From the NCBI GenBank assembly GCA_910586555.1, contig CAJUJY010000003.1:52168-116167 (forward strand): a stretch of DNA of 64,000 bases, given 5' to 3'. The DNA is from an uncultured Lachnospiraceae bacterium (GTDB lineage: Bacteria > Bacillota > Clostridia > Lachnospirales > Lachnospiraceae). A model generated the notes under the pieces. It ran no database searches. It saw nothing but the letters and a program-made list of their open reading frames with translations, and had not been told where the DNA came from. Of this stretch, positions 56,450 through 64,000 are shown piece by piece. Position 1 is the first letter of the stretch, and each line of letters opens with the position of its first letter. Both the position numbers and the translations under genes were made by a program.

Positions 56450-57493
56450 ATGAAAATCTTAAAAAACATTTTATCCTTTGTATTAGTAGCAGCATTTATT
56501 TTTAGTGGATTTAATCACATTTCCACTCCAGTTGTTTCTTCTGCTGCATCTTCATTATGTAAATGCTACTCTATTAAAAACCAAAATATTACTGTATATA
56601 AAGATAGTGGACTTACAAAAAAGTATGGGACTATCTATCCTTCGGATGAAATAACAGTATTAGAAATACATAGAAAATATATCATAGCACGTTATAATGT
56701 TACAGGTACGAAAAAAACAAAGACTGGATATATTTCCACAAGTACAATCTTGCTAGCTACTTCTGGAAAAAGTTATAAGGCATCTGCCAGAATTACAACA
56801 TACAAGAGACCTGGGGGTTCTTCCTATGGCTATGTTGAAAAAGGTGATCAAATATTAGAGCTTGGAGAAGTATCAGGTTACAAGCAAATAAAATATGCCG
56901 TCCCTGGAGGTTATAAGTACGCATTTATAAAAACAACAAAAAAGAATACCACTCCACCAGCTTCAAATAAGACTAATAAAATAACAGTATTCAGCCAGCT
57001 AGATAGCAGGTGGAGTAATATAGAATATGGAAAAGGTCCAGGAGGAAAGAAAGCCACCCTTGGAAGCTCTGGGTGCGGCATACTTTCACTAACTAATGCA
57101 ATTTACTATATGAATGGAAAATTCATTCAGCCTAAAACACTCGCAAAATATTCTGTGGATAATGGATACAGAATTAATGAAGTAGGAACATCATATTCTT
57201 TATATAAGGCATTTGCGTCTTCATACGGAAAAAGTTATGGTTTTAAGTACTCAGGTACTGCAAAGTCAATAAAATCTACACGTTCTCATCTAAGCAGTAC
57301 AGGCATGGCAATTATTGGAGTGCCAGGACACATAATGGCATTAGTTGACTATAATGACGGAAAATACCTGGTTCTTGATTCTTATAAATCTGCAAACCGA
57401 GGGACAAAGAAGACCGGCTATAGATGGCTCAAAGAATCAGAGTTTAAGGGAAATATGGCAGTTTCTACTATTATTTTATTATCAAAAAGATAA
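56450..57493 (+). CDS. Secreted SH3/C39-like peptidase-fold protein
   Basis: 347 residues, start behind GGAGG. The signal peptide is MKILKNILSFVLVAAFIFSG and nearby residues. Two SH3-like segments (about 38-105, 110-165) resemble those of the 44084 protein: ITTYKRPGGSSYGYVEKGD here against ITTYKRAGGEVYGSISKGD there. The C-terminal domain follows the C39-like fold, with the catalytic-type Cys in GSSGCGILSLTNA near 208, His in PGHIMALVDY near 294 and Asp in LVLDSYK near 308. It is probably a secreted peptidase acting on peptidoglycan or proteins. It stands inside the CRISPR region but looks unrelated to it. Confidence 0.8.
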   Translation: MKILKNILSFVLVAAFIFSGFNHISTPVVSSAASSLCKCYSIKNQNITVYKDSGLTKKYGTIYPSDEITVLEIHRKYIIARYNVTGTKKTKTGYISTSTILLATSGKSYKASARITTYKRPGGSSYGYVEKGDQILELGEVSGYKQIKYAVPGGYKYAFIKTTKKNTTPPASNKTNKITVFSQLDSRWSNIEYGKGPGGKKATLGSSGCGILSLTNAIYYMNGKFIQPKTLAKYSVDNGYRINEVGTSYSLYKAFASSYGKSYGFKYSGTAKSIKSTRSHLSSTGMAIIGVPGHIMALVDYNDGKYLVLDSYKSANRGTKKTGYRWLKESEFKGNMAVSTIILLSKR

Positions 57494-57548
57494 TATTTAT
57501 AGCATATTTTTTATATAAAAACTAGTACAATAAATATATCTTTAAAAC

Positions 57549-57573
57549 TGGACACCCAGATTTTATGGGTGTC
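57549..57573 (+). terminator. Terminator hairpin after the C39-like gene
   Basis: GGACACCCA and TGGGTGTCC form a 9-bp stem 56 nt after the stop, followed by an AT-rich tract. Confidence 0.65.
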
Positions 57574-57598
57574 CATAAATATATATATTTTATATTAA

Positions 57599-57671
57599 AT
57601 ACCCCAGGTAAAGCCAGGTTTTGCAGCTTGTCAAGCAAGTAGCAGCCTGGCTTTACCTGGGGTATTTTTTG
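57599..57671. terminator. Long perfect hairpin between the C39-like gene and the CRISPR arrays
   Basis: ATACCCCAGGTAAAGCCAGG (57599-57618) pairs perfectly over 20 bp with 57646-57665, and TTTTTT follows on the plus strand. The loop has a further small stem. On the minus strand TTTAAT follows, so it can end both the C39 transcript and the array transcript. Confidence 0.85.
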
Positions 57672-57717
57672 CCAGTTGCACTTAAATTATACAAGAAAAA
57701 TTTTTTACTATTATAAT

Positions 57718-58022
57718 TTATAATCCTTGTTTTAATGGATACCCCATTTACACAGTGCTGAACCAAGTGCTAGATAGCAATCCTTATTTTAATGGATACT
57801 CCATTTACACTAAACAATAATAAGTACAGAAGATGTATTATCAGGTATATAGCAGTCCTTGTTCTAATGGATACTCAATTTACACGATGCCATATCTGAT
57901 TTCCTACTAGAAGATAAAAGTATAGCAATCCTTGTTTTAATGGATACTCCATTTACACAGCAGAGCATAACTTTGTTATAACAACATAGCAATCCTTGTT
58001 TTAATGGATACTTCATTTACAC
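57718..58022 (-). CRISPR. CRISPR mini-array 1 (5 repeats, 4 spacers)
   Basis: Repeats of 36 nt at 57718, 57775, 57850, 57923 and 57987. On the plus strand they start TAGCAATCCTTGTT and end CATTTACAC. The direction is inferred as minus for three reasons: the reverse form ends AAGGATTGCTA, like repeats that end in GGATTGAAAC; the leftmost copy is the most degenerate; and a conserved leader lies to the right. Spacers are 21, 39, 37 and 28 nt, unusually variable. Adjacent csm and cas6 genes support type III-A. Confidence 0.92.
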
Positions 58023-58492
58023 CCTGCCGTCCTGAAAGCCGCTTATATCAAGGCTTCCAAGACCTGTTTTTCCTTAAGATTGTCTGAAATTTCAAAAATC
58101 TGATGTTTTCATGGCATTTTTTGGTTTTTTCAAAGCATGGTGTAAATTGTGCTGGTTTTATATATATTTCTAGTGTTATCCAGTAGTATAAACCTTAACT
58201 AACAATAACACAATAAATTTTTCTATAAAATAAAAAACAATATTCATTTATTCCTTGATAAATGCCAGGATATAAGAGGAACTTAACATTACAAACAGCC
58301 ATACAAATTATACAGCCGTTTGTCTATATACATCATCTTTATTTATATTTCTTAACTAGCTTATTTCCAGGAAAAGATATTCATTTATTTTTATCGTTAA
58401 AATTTCCTTTTAAAATAACTATTTATCCTTATGCAGCTTAAATATTTTGTAAAATTTTTTGCTGGTTTATGTTATAAATATACTTTCCTATA
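58023..58492 (-). promoter_or_regulatory. Leader of array 1 plus flanking unit (copy A)
   Basis: 470 nt. The first 150 nt or so next to the repeat (CTGCCGTCCTGAAAGCCGCT onward) recur beside all three arrays and are the likely leader. The rest recurs only after array 2. Confidence 0.75.
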
Positions 58493-58606
58493 CAGCAATC
58501 CTTGTTCTAATGGATACCTCATTTACACGAAAGAGAGAGGATGATTTATATGACGACATTAAGAAAAGTATAGCAATCCTTGTTTTAATGGATACCTCAT
58601 TTACAC
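58493..58606 (-). CRISPR. CRISPR mini-array 2 (2 repeats, 1 spacer)
   Basis: Repeats at 58493-58528 and 58571-58606 around one 42-nt spacer. Both have ATACCTCATTTACAC at the right end. The left copy begins CAGC instead of TAGC, as does the left copy of array 3, marking these as trailer-end repeats. Confidence 0.9.
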
Positions 58607-59075
58607 CCTGCCGTCCTGAAAGCCGCTTATATCAAGGCTTCCAAGACCTGTTTTTCCTTAAGATTGTCTGAAATTTCAAAAATCTGATGTTTTCATGGCA
58701 TTTTTTGGTTTTTTCAAAGCATGGTGTAAATTGTGCTGGTTTTATATATATTTCTAGTGTTATCCAGTAGTATAAACCTTAACTAACAATAACACAATAA
58801 ATTTTTCTATAAAATAAAAAACAATATTCATTTATTCCTTGATAAATGCCAGGATATAAAAGGAACTTAACATTACAAACAGCCATACAAATTATACAGC
58901 CGTTTGTCCATATACATCATCTTTATTTATATTTCTTAACTAGCTTGTTTCCAGGAAAAAGTATTCATTTATTTTTCATATAAAATTTCCTTTTAAAATA
59001 ACTATTTATACTTATGCAACTTAAATATTTTGTAAAATTTTTTGCTGGTTTATATTATAAATATACCTTCCTATA
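58607..59075 (-). promoter_or_regulatory. Leader of array 2 plus flanking unit (copy B)
   Basis: 469 nt, nearly identical to 58023-58492 over its whole length with only scattered substitutions and small indels. This shows a recent direct duplication. Confidence 0.8.
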
Positions 59076-59257
59076 CAGCAATCCTTGTTTTAATGGATAC
59101 TTCATTTACGCAAAAAACTTATAAAGTAATAGCAATAAATGCAAGAGTTTAGCAATCCTTGTTCTAATGGATACTCCATTTACACTTGAAATGTTTTATA
59201 GTAAAGGCAAAATACAGTAATTAGCAATCCTTGTTCTAATGGATACTTCATTTACAC
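59076..59257 (-). CRISPR. CRISPR mini-array 3 (3 repeats, 2 spacers)
   Basis: Repeats at 59076-59111, 59150-59185 and 59222-59257, with spacers of 38 and 36 nt. The leftmost repeat ends TTTACGC. It is the array closest to csm4. Confidence 0.92.
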
Positions 59258-59452
59258 TCTGCCGTCCCAGAAGCCGCTTATATCAAGGTTTCCAAGACCT
59301 GTTTTTCCCCAAGGTTGTCTGAAATTTCAAAAATCTTATGTTTTCATGGCATTTTTTGTTTTTTTAAAACATGATGTAAATTATACTGGTTTTATATATT
59401 TCTGCTGTTATAAGATTTATAGCATTTTATTTTATATATAAATAAATTTTTA
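59258..59452 (-). promoter_or_regulatory. Leader of array 3
   Basis: The first 150 nt match the other leaders with more differences (CTGCCGTCCCAGAAGCCGCT). Similarity fades before the csm4 stop at 59453. Transcription of the csm operon would run straight into this array. Confidence 0.7.
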
Positions 59453-60391
59453 TTAACCAGGAATATGCATCTGTAAAGCAACTGTACAGGCATTTATAAC
59501 TACACCATTAACTGCGGCAGCATTTGTAATGCAGCTTCCATACCACGGTTTTGGCTGGCTGGTTTTAAATACGGCACCAGATTGTATATATAATAACGGT
59601 TTTTTAAATGGGAACTGTCCAGTGGCATACTCCCTGTCCAGTTTACCATATTTAACAAATGTTTTATACCATCCGTCTGAAGGGTCACTAGCAGCAGGAA
59701 TAAAGTTTGATATTGCCATATACCCGTTTGCATTGTGGCAGGTTGCAAGTTCTGTTTCTTCATTAATTGATATTGGTTCAAAATGTCCTTTTCCAGAGGA
59801 TTTGCCAGCCCCTATTCCAAGTTCAGACATAAGCAATAACACTTTCCAGATTATATCTTTATCAAGTACAGACAGTATATAGACATCAAAAACTTCAAAT
59901 TTATTTGTATAAAACCCATTCATAACAAACAGGCTTCCGCTTCCTTCTGTACTTCCAACTGTGCCATCTGCACGTCCAACCATATTATGTACTGAATTAA
60001 CCTGTACAATTTGTTCATCATTAAGAAATTGTGAATATCCTTTTCTTTCACCATTTTGTATCTTTTTAAATGCATCTTTATGTATAAGCGTACATTTTTT
60101 ATACTTTTTGTTTTGCTGGTAGATTTTTTTTGCTTCTGCCATTTCTGCCATATTAAAAGGCTGCCTTTCTGTGTCATAAACTCCCATTGGTAGTGGCAGG
60201 TAATTTTCAGGATAGGCATTTGAGAAAATTATCTGTGGTTTTTCATCTACGCTTTTATGTAAAAGTTTTTCTAATCCGCTTTCACCATATAAGTATCTGT
60301 ATGACCAGCAGAATGAACCAAAAAATGTGTCACTTTGTAAAGGAGATGAAAATGCAGACTTTGGCATTATACATGCTTTATATAATACCAT
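59453..60391 (-). CDS. csm4: Csm4, type III-A RAMP subunit
   Basis: 312 residues. It starts MVLYKACIMPKSAFSSPLQS and continues DTFFGSFCW, the classical Csm4 N-terminus that binds the crRNA 5' tag. MSELGIGAGKSSGKGHFEP is the glycine-rich RAMP loop near 200-220. It caps the backbone and contacts Cas10. The start lies just after the csm3 stop and uses its GGCGGGA. Csm5 normally follows csm4, but here the CRISPR arrays follow instead. Confidence 0.93.
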   Translation of the reverse strand: MVLYKACIMPKSAFSSPLQSDTFFGSFCWSYRYLYGESGLEKLLHKSVDEKPQIIFSNAYPENYLPLPMGVYDTERQPFNMAEMAEAKKIYQQNKKYKKCTLIHKDAFKKIQNGERKGYSQFLNDEQIVQVNSVHNMVGRADGTVGSTEGSGSLFVMNGFYTNKFEVFDVYILSVLDKDIIWKVLLLMSELGIGAGKSSGKGHFEPISINEETELATCHNANGYMAISNFIPAASDPSDGWYKTFVKYGKLDREYATGQFPFKKPLLYIQSGAVFKTSQPKPWYGSCITNAAAVNGVVINACTVALQMHIPG

Positions 60392-60394
60392 ATA

Positions 60395-61048
60395 TCATCC
60401 CGCCCATCTGCCATTAAATTTTACATGGCCATAACCACGTGAACCGCTGCTTCCAAGATAACTGTCTTCAATAAGGCTTAGTGCTTCATCAACCCATTTT
60501 TTCATTTCCTGTTCATCATCCCCCTCAAATATCTGGAGTATAATATTAACCACAAATTTCATTCCGGCAGGGACACGTTCAATCATGCGTGGGCTTCCGG
60601 CTGCACCAGTGTTCCGGTTAATGATATTTTCAGACTTTTCTTCGAGAAAATTTCCTAATTCAAATGGCAGATTGTGTATTATGGCAAGGCTTTCTTCTGT
60701 AAGGCTGCAATCCCTGACAATAATTCTGGTTGGTGCAGATTCTGCACCTGGGTTCATATATGCCCCAAATATTTTACATACATAGCAGTCTTTTTTTCCA
60801 CATTTACAAGGAGTGCTTCCTTCCCCACTTCTTTTATCATATCCAGTCTTTCCATATTTAAGTTCCAGCAGTGACCTCATTTTTCCCTTCAGGCTTGAGC
60901 CTGGTACATAAGGCATTTTAGTAATAGGATTTTTTATTACTTCACTGTCAGTACCTCCTATATTTAAATCATTGTTTGAACTTTTAATGGCAAGACCAGA
61001 AAGCAGCTCCATTTCACCTTCATATTTAACTGTTTTTAATAATTTCAT
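60395..61048 (-). CDS. csm3: Csm3, type III-A backbone nuclease
   Basis: 217 residues, start behind GGAGG. Csm3 repeats along the crRNA and cuts target RNA every 6 nt. The catalytic Asp is present as D34 in NIGGTDSEVIKNP. MPYVPGSSLKGKMRSLLE is the highly conserved glycine-loop helix, CKCGKKDCYVC is the zinc-binding segment, and APTRIIVRD and SRGYGHVKF complete the RAMP core. Target-RNA cleavage should be intact. Confidence 0.96.
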   Translation of the reverse strand: MKLLKTVKYEGEMELLSGLAIKSSNNDLNIGGTDSEVIKNPITKMPYVPGSSLKGKMRSLLELKYGKTGYDKRSGEGSTPCKCGKKDCYVCKIFGAYMNPGAESAPTRIIVRDCSLTEESLAIIHNLPFELGNFLEEKSENIINRNTGAAGSPRMIERVPAGMKFVVNIILQIFEGDDEQEMKKWVDEALSLIEDSYLGSSGSRGYGHVKFNGRWAG

Positions 61049-61068
61049 CTAGTAACCTCCAAGTCCTG

Positions 61069-61536
61069 TTAATCTCTTTTTGTAAATGCAACCAGTGCTT
61101 CAAAATGTTTGACAAATGCCTTCATATCTTTTTCATCATGGACAGATTCCACATTCTTTTTAATATATGTCTGAAAAAGCGCTGATACAAGTTTTCTTTT
61201 ATTTGCATATGATACATATGGGACAAGAGCCTCAAGGTCAGCCTCTGCCATACTGTAATCATTACCTTTTAGTTGCATTTTTCTTTCAACCCTCAATAAA
61301 TATTCATAAAACTTACGGATTTGGGAGCGCTTATTTACTTCCTTACTGCTATCATGTTCAAGAGATTTTGCAATATTTTCTGGATATCTGGTAATATATT
61401 CTTTTTTTAATTTTTCTTTTTCTGGGTCTGAATAATAGCCTCCCTCCAGATAACCCTCTGGCAGTGCAGGCTGTACATAACTTTTTTTATTCTTCTGGTT
61501 TACATTTTCATAGTTTTTATAATTATCTGGTATCAT
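61069..61536 (-). CDS. csm2: Csm2, type III-A small subunit
   Basis: 155 residues. The last 100 residues form the helical Csm2 core (NKRSQIRKFYEYLLRVE, YVSYANKRK, AFVKHFEALVAF). The first 50 are a polar extension. The ATG overlaps the cas10 stop (ATGA), so the genes are translationally coupled. Csm2 lies in the belly of the effector and marks this as subtype III-A. Confidence 0.9.
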   Translation of the reverse strand: MIPDNYKNYENVNQKNKKSYVQPALPEGYLEGGYYSDPEKEKLKKEYITRYPENIAKSLEHDSSKEVNKRSQIRKFYEYLLRVERKMQLKGNDYSMAEADLEALVPYVSYANKRKLVSALFQTYIKKNVESVHDEKDMKAFVKHFEALVAFTKRD

Positions 61537-63791
61537 CTGCGCTCCTTTCTTGTTTTATTAAGTGCTATTTTAACAGTAGTTTCCGCAAAATACAGGTTCT
61601 TTTTAACAGAATGGTAATCTGCCGCATTTTCCATAGATTTAATATATGAATCCAGAAACCATCTGCAAATTTCTTCGTTTAAGTTAAATTTATAATTACG
61701 TTTTCTGTCATAATAAAACAAAGGTTCAAACATAAGTTTCCATATATCTTTGTCTTCCAGAAATTGTTTATACATAATGCTGTAACGTGAAATTCTCCGG
61801 AGTACACCTGTATCCGCCATATTCCCACACAGAAGCTGTTCAAGCTTTGCAGCATTTGAAAGCTGTTCATTATAATCTGGCCATGAAAATATCTGTCCTG
61901 TAGCACAAATAGCATTTCTTCCTGTACTGGAAGGATAAAGGCTGGTGCTACATTCATTTTTTGCACGTTTTAACTGCTGTTCACTGTATTCTGCCATAAA
62001 AGCAATATGCTCATTACTGTTAAATACAGAAACCGCTGCTGACATTGTTACACTTTCATTTTCCGCAGCAAATACCTGGAATTTCTTCTGGATATCTGCT
62101 GCAAGTTCCAGTATAACATTCCACGGGCCTATCAGGAACAGGTCATCACCTCCTGAAAAAACGCTATAGACATCTTTATATTCTTCGCTTTCCAAAAGTT
62201 TTTCTATGTACCCGCTAAAAAATATTTCCAGCATACGTGACATTGTGCTGACCCTGGAAATTGTACCAAAGTGCCTGTCATTTGTTCTAAGGCCTTGTGA
62301 AAATAAAAAACCAAGTATATCAACATCTGCTTTTAAAACAGCAAGTTTATCCATTCCCATGCTTTCTTCTGCAATCTCTCCAAATGTTTTAGGTACATAT
62401 TTCTCAGACGGGATATGGTTTGCCATGTATTTCCATATAACAGGAAGGGAAACTTCCTGGTCTTTAACTGGTATACCATTTAAAGCTTCAATAAGATAAA
62501 CGCTGTCTATATTTTCATAACAAATGCTGTCTGTAATACTGATATAGTAATTCTTGAATACAGGGTATGTGTCCTTTCCTGGTTTCCTTGTATAAATAAT
62601 ATAGTTTGCCTTTGGAAGCATGCTTCCTATTGCAATCTGCATACCGCACATGCCACAGATGTCTTTTCCTTCATCAGCCAGTCCGGAACCGCAGCTTTTG
62701 CAAATATGCTTGTTTTTTAATGTATTACATAAGACAAACGCTTCAGGGTTCCAGCCATCCCCATTTTTAAGGACAGCCCCAAACGGGCTTGCCTTGCTTT
62801 CACCTAAAAGTTCATTTAGTTTTACAACTGTATCACTATAACATTTAAGTGCATCATCACCACAAATAAGCCATGCCATATTTACAGATACAGAACCCTG
62901 GAAGGTTTTGTATAAATACTTATCAAATGCATCTCTTATTTTGCCAAGTTTTTTTTCCATTCCATAAAGTGTTGGGACAATACAGTAAAATTTGCCACCC
63001 GTCTGTAACAGGATATTTGCCCTTCCAACGCAAAAACTGTCCGCGACATATTGCGAAAAAACCCTGCTTACAATATCTACATAAAATGACCTTGCACGCA
63101 GGCGTTTTGCAACATTACTGTGGTTAGCTGATGAAATTGAAAATATGTATTTCTGGATTCCTGAAAAATCCCCTGTTACCATAGTAAATGGTTTCTCTTT
63201 ATTCTCACACTGCAAAAGACATGACATAACCGCTTCTGTAACTTTCATAGTATCATAAAGTGAAATATCTTCCCCTTCAAAGCCAGACGCTGCATAGCAC
63301 CACATATACTGCTGGCTGGCCCGTTCAAAACATACCATAAAAGAAGAATACCCATCAGGAGGGTTTAAAGCAAGCCTGTCCATTTCATTATAAAATTTAG
63401 ATAATAAACTGGTATTTTCATACTCTGGCACATCTTTTCCAGGATATATATGTTCTGGTGAGAGCTCTTCCATATAATAATGGTAAAAATTTTTCCGTGG
63501 TTTTTGTATGCCAGTAAGGGAAAGCCTTGAAAAAACAGATGCCAGGTTCTTTCCAGATGAACCCCTTTTCTCTGTGGCATCTGTTTCTGTCTGTGCAAGG
63601 CTTCTTGATCTTTCCAGCAGGGAATGTATCATAGAAAATTCCGGGCTTCCACATAAAATACCAGATAAAACAGATATATCAAAATATTTAGAAAGCAAAA
63701 TATGGTATCTTTTCACAAATTCTACAGGGGGTTCTCCTGTAAACCTGCCAATAGAGTATATCCTTGCTGCAAAAATCCCCTCATTTACCAT
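61533..63791 (-). CDS. cas10: Cas10/Csm1 with cyclase motif but no visible HD nuclease
   Basis: 752 residues from ATG 63791 behind GGGGTGATAATA; the longer frame upstream has no ribosome site. Palm 1 begins TMVTGDFSGIQKYIFS near 205. A zinc site (CKSCGSG, CGMCG) is near 360-380. Palm 2 has SGGDDLF near 547, the GGDD site that makes cyclic oligoadenylates from ATP. The first 95 residues, where an HD domain of about that length or more should be, contain no HD pair (only YHILLSK). DNA cleavage by Cas10 is therefore probably lost and signalling retained. Confidence 0.93.
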   Translation of the reverse strand: MVNEGIFAARIYSIGRFTGEPPVEFVKRYHILLSKYFDISVLSGILCGSPEFSMIHSLLERSRSLAQTETDATEKRGSSGKNLASVFSRLSLTGIQKPRKNFYHYYMEELSPEHIYPGKDVPEYENTSLLSKFYNEMDRLALNPPDGYSSFMVCFERASQQYMWCYAASGFEGEDISLYDTMKVTEAVMSCLLQCENKEKPFTMVTGDFSGIQKYIFSISSANHSNVAKRLRARSFYVDIVSRVFSQYVADSFCVGRANILLQTGGKFYCIVPTLYGMEKKLGKIRDAFDKYLYKTFQGSVSVNMAWLICGDDALKCYSDTVVKLNELLGESKASPFGAVLKNGDGWNPEAFVLCNTLKNKHICKSCGSGLADEGKDICGMCGMQIAIGSMLPKANYIIYTRKPGKDTYPVFKNYYISITDSICYENIDSVYLIEALNGIPVKDQEVSLPVIWKYMANHIPSEKYVPKTFGEIAEESMGMDKLAVLKADVDILGFLFSQGLRTNDRHFGTISRVSTMSRMLEIFFSGYIEKLLESEEYKDVYSVFSGGDDLFLIGPWNVILELAADIQKKFQVFAAENESVTMSAAVSVFNSNEHIAFMAEYSEQQLKRAKNECSTSLYPSSTGRNAICATGQIFSWPDYNEQLSNAAKLEQLLCGNMADTGVLRRISRYSIMYKQFLEDKDIWKLMFEPLFYYDRKRNYKFNLNEEICRWFLDSYIKSMENAADYHSVKKNLYFAETTVKIALNKTRKERR

Positions 63792-63915
63792 TATTATCAC
63801 CCCATTTGTATAAATATTCTGTTTATCACAACTGTAATTACATAACCTTTCCAAACATTTCTTCCAAGAACAGAAGGCTGGCAGCCAAATAATATCTGCA
63901 ACCTGAATTGCAGAC

Positions 63916-64000
63916 AATCAAAAATTTTAAGCAATCAAAGATTTCAAGCAATCAAAGATTTCAAGCAATCAAAGATTTCAAGCAATCAAAGATTTCAAGC
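63916..64000. repeat. 17-bp tandem repeat running off the window
   Basis: Five consecutive 17-nt units, AATCAAAGATTTCAAGC. The first (63916-63932) has two changes and the next four are identical. The last unit ends at the window edge, so the true array is longer. It lies upstream of cas10. Confidence 0.95.

Overview
The window looks like chromosomal DNA from a gut-type member of the Clostridia, most probably Lachnospiraceae. This is inferred from strong AT-richness, GGAGG ribosome sites, a large Clostridia-type SRP RNA, the gdpP-rplI-dnaB order, a eukaryotic-type NADP isocitrate dehydrogenase, and many secreted proteins with BIG_2, ricin-lectin, LamG and NPCBM-like modules. I cannot name the species.

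Layout. 1-9.2 kb is mainly housekeeping: a partial WecG-like protein and an LCP-family protein, an SDR reductase, a very large cyclic-nucleotide-domain protein, the SRP RNA with tadA, a GNAT acetyltransferase and an Mrp/NBP35 ATPase. 9.5-16 kb is a patch of small secreted and membrane proteins around a PadR regulator, with two paralogous small membrane proteins and a decayed third copy. 16-20 kb carries a MYG1-family protein, icd and a BIG_2 surface protein. 19.9-24.5 kb is a biotin-linked module: a four-gene operon (MaoC-like hotdog protein, thiolase, AMP-ligase, nitroreductase) facing bioY. One BirA-like palindrome supplies the -35 boxes of both divergent promoters. 24.5-28.5 kb is a defence cluster: Vsr-like nuclease, C5 methyltransferase, RloB-like TOPRIM protein and AAA ATPase.

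29-37 kb holds three tandem secreted proteins built from a shared tryptophan-rich module of about 150 residues. 37-43.6 kb is conserved core: pgi, dnaB, rplI, gdpP and a methyltransferase. 44-50.5 kb encodes three large secreted proteins: a ricin-lectin NlpC/P60-like peptidase, a BIG_2/NPCBM protein, and a ricin-lectin M23 protein lacking one metal ligand.

50.5-64 kb is a type III-A CRISPR region. On the minus strand are cas10, csm2, csm3 and csm4. No csm5, csm6, cas1 or cas2 is visible, and the Cas10 N-terminus lacks a recognisable HD nuclease. On the plus strand a Cas6 gene leads an operon with an unrecognised 946-residue protein and an unrecognised 222-residue protein. Between the two gene groups lie a C39-like secreted protein and three tandem mini-arrays (10 repeats, 7 spacers in all), each with its own copy of one leader. 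Just upstream of cas6, a 20-bp inverted repeat brackets a good promoter, which resembles an invertible promoter switch. A 109-nt sequence at 55866-55974 folds into a gap-free four-way junction.
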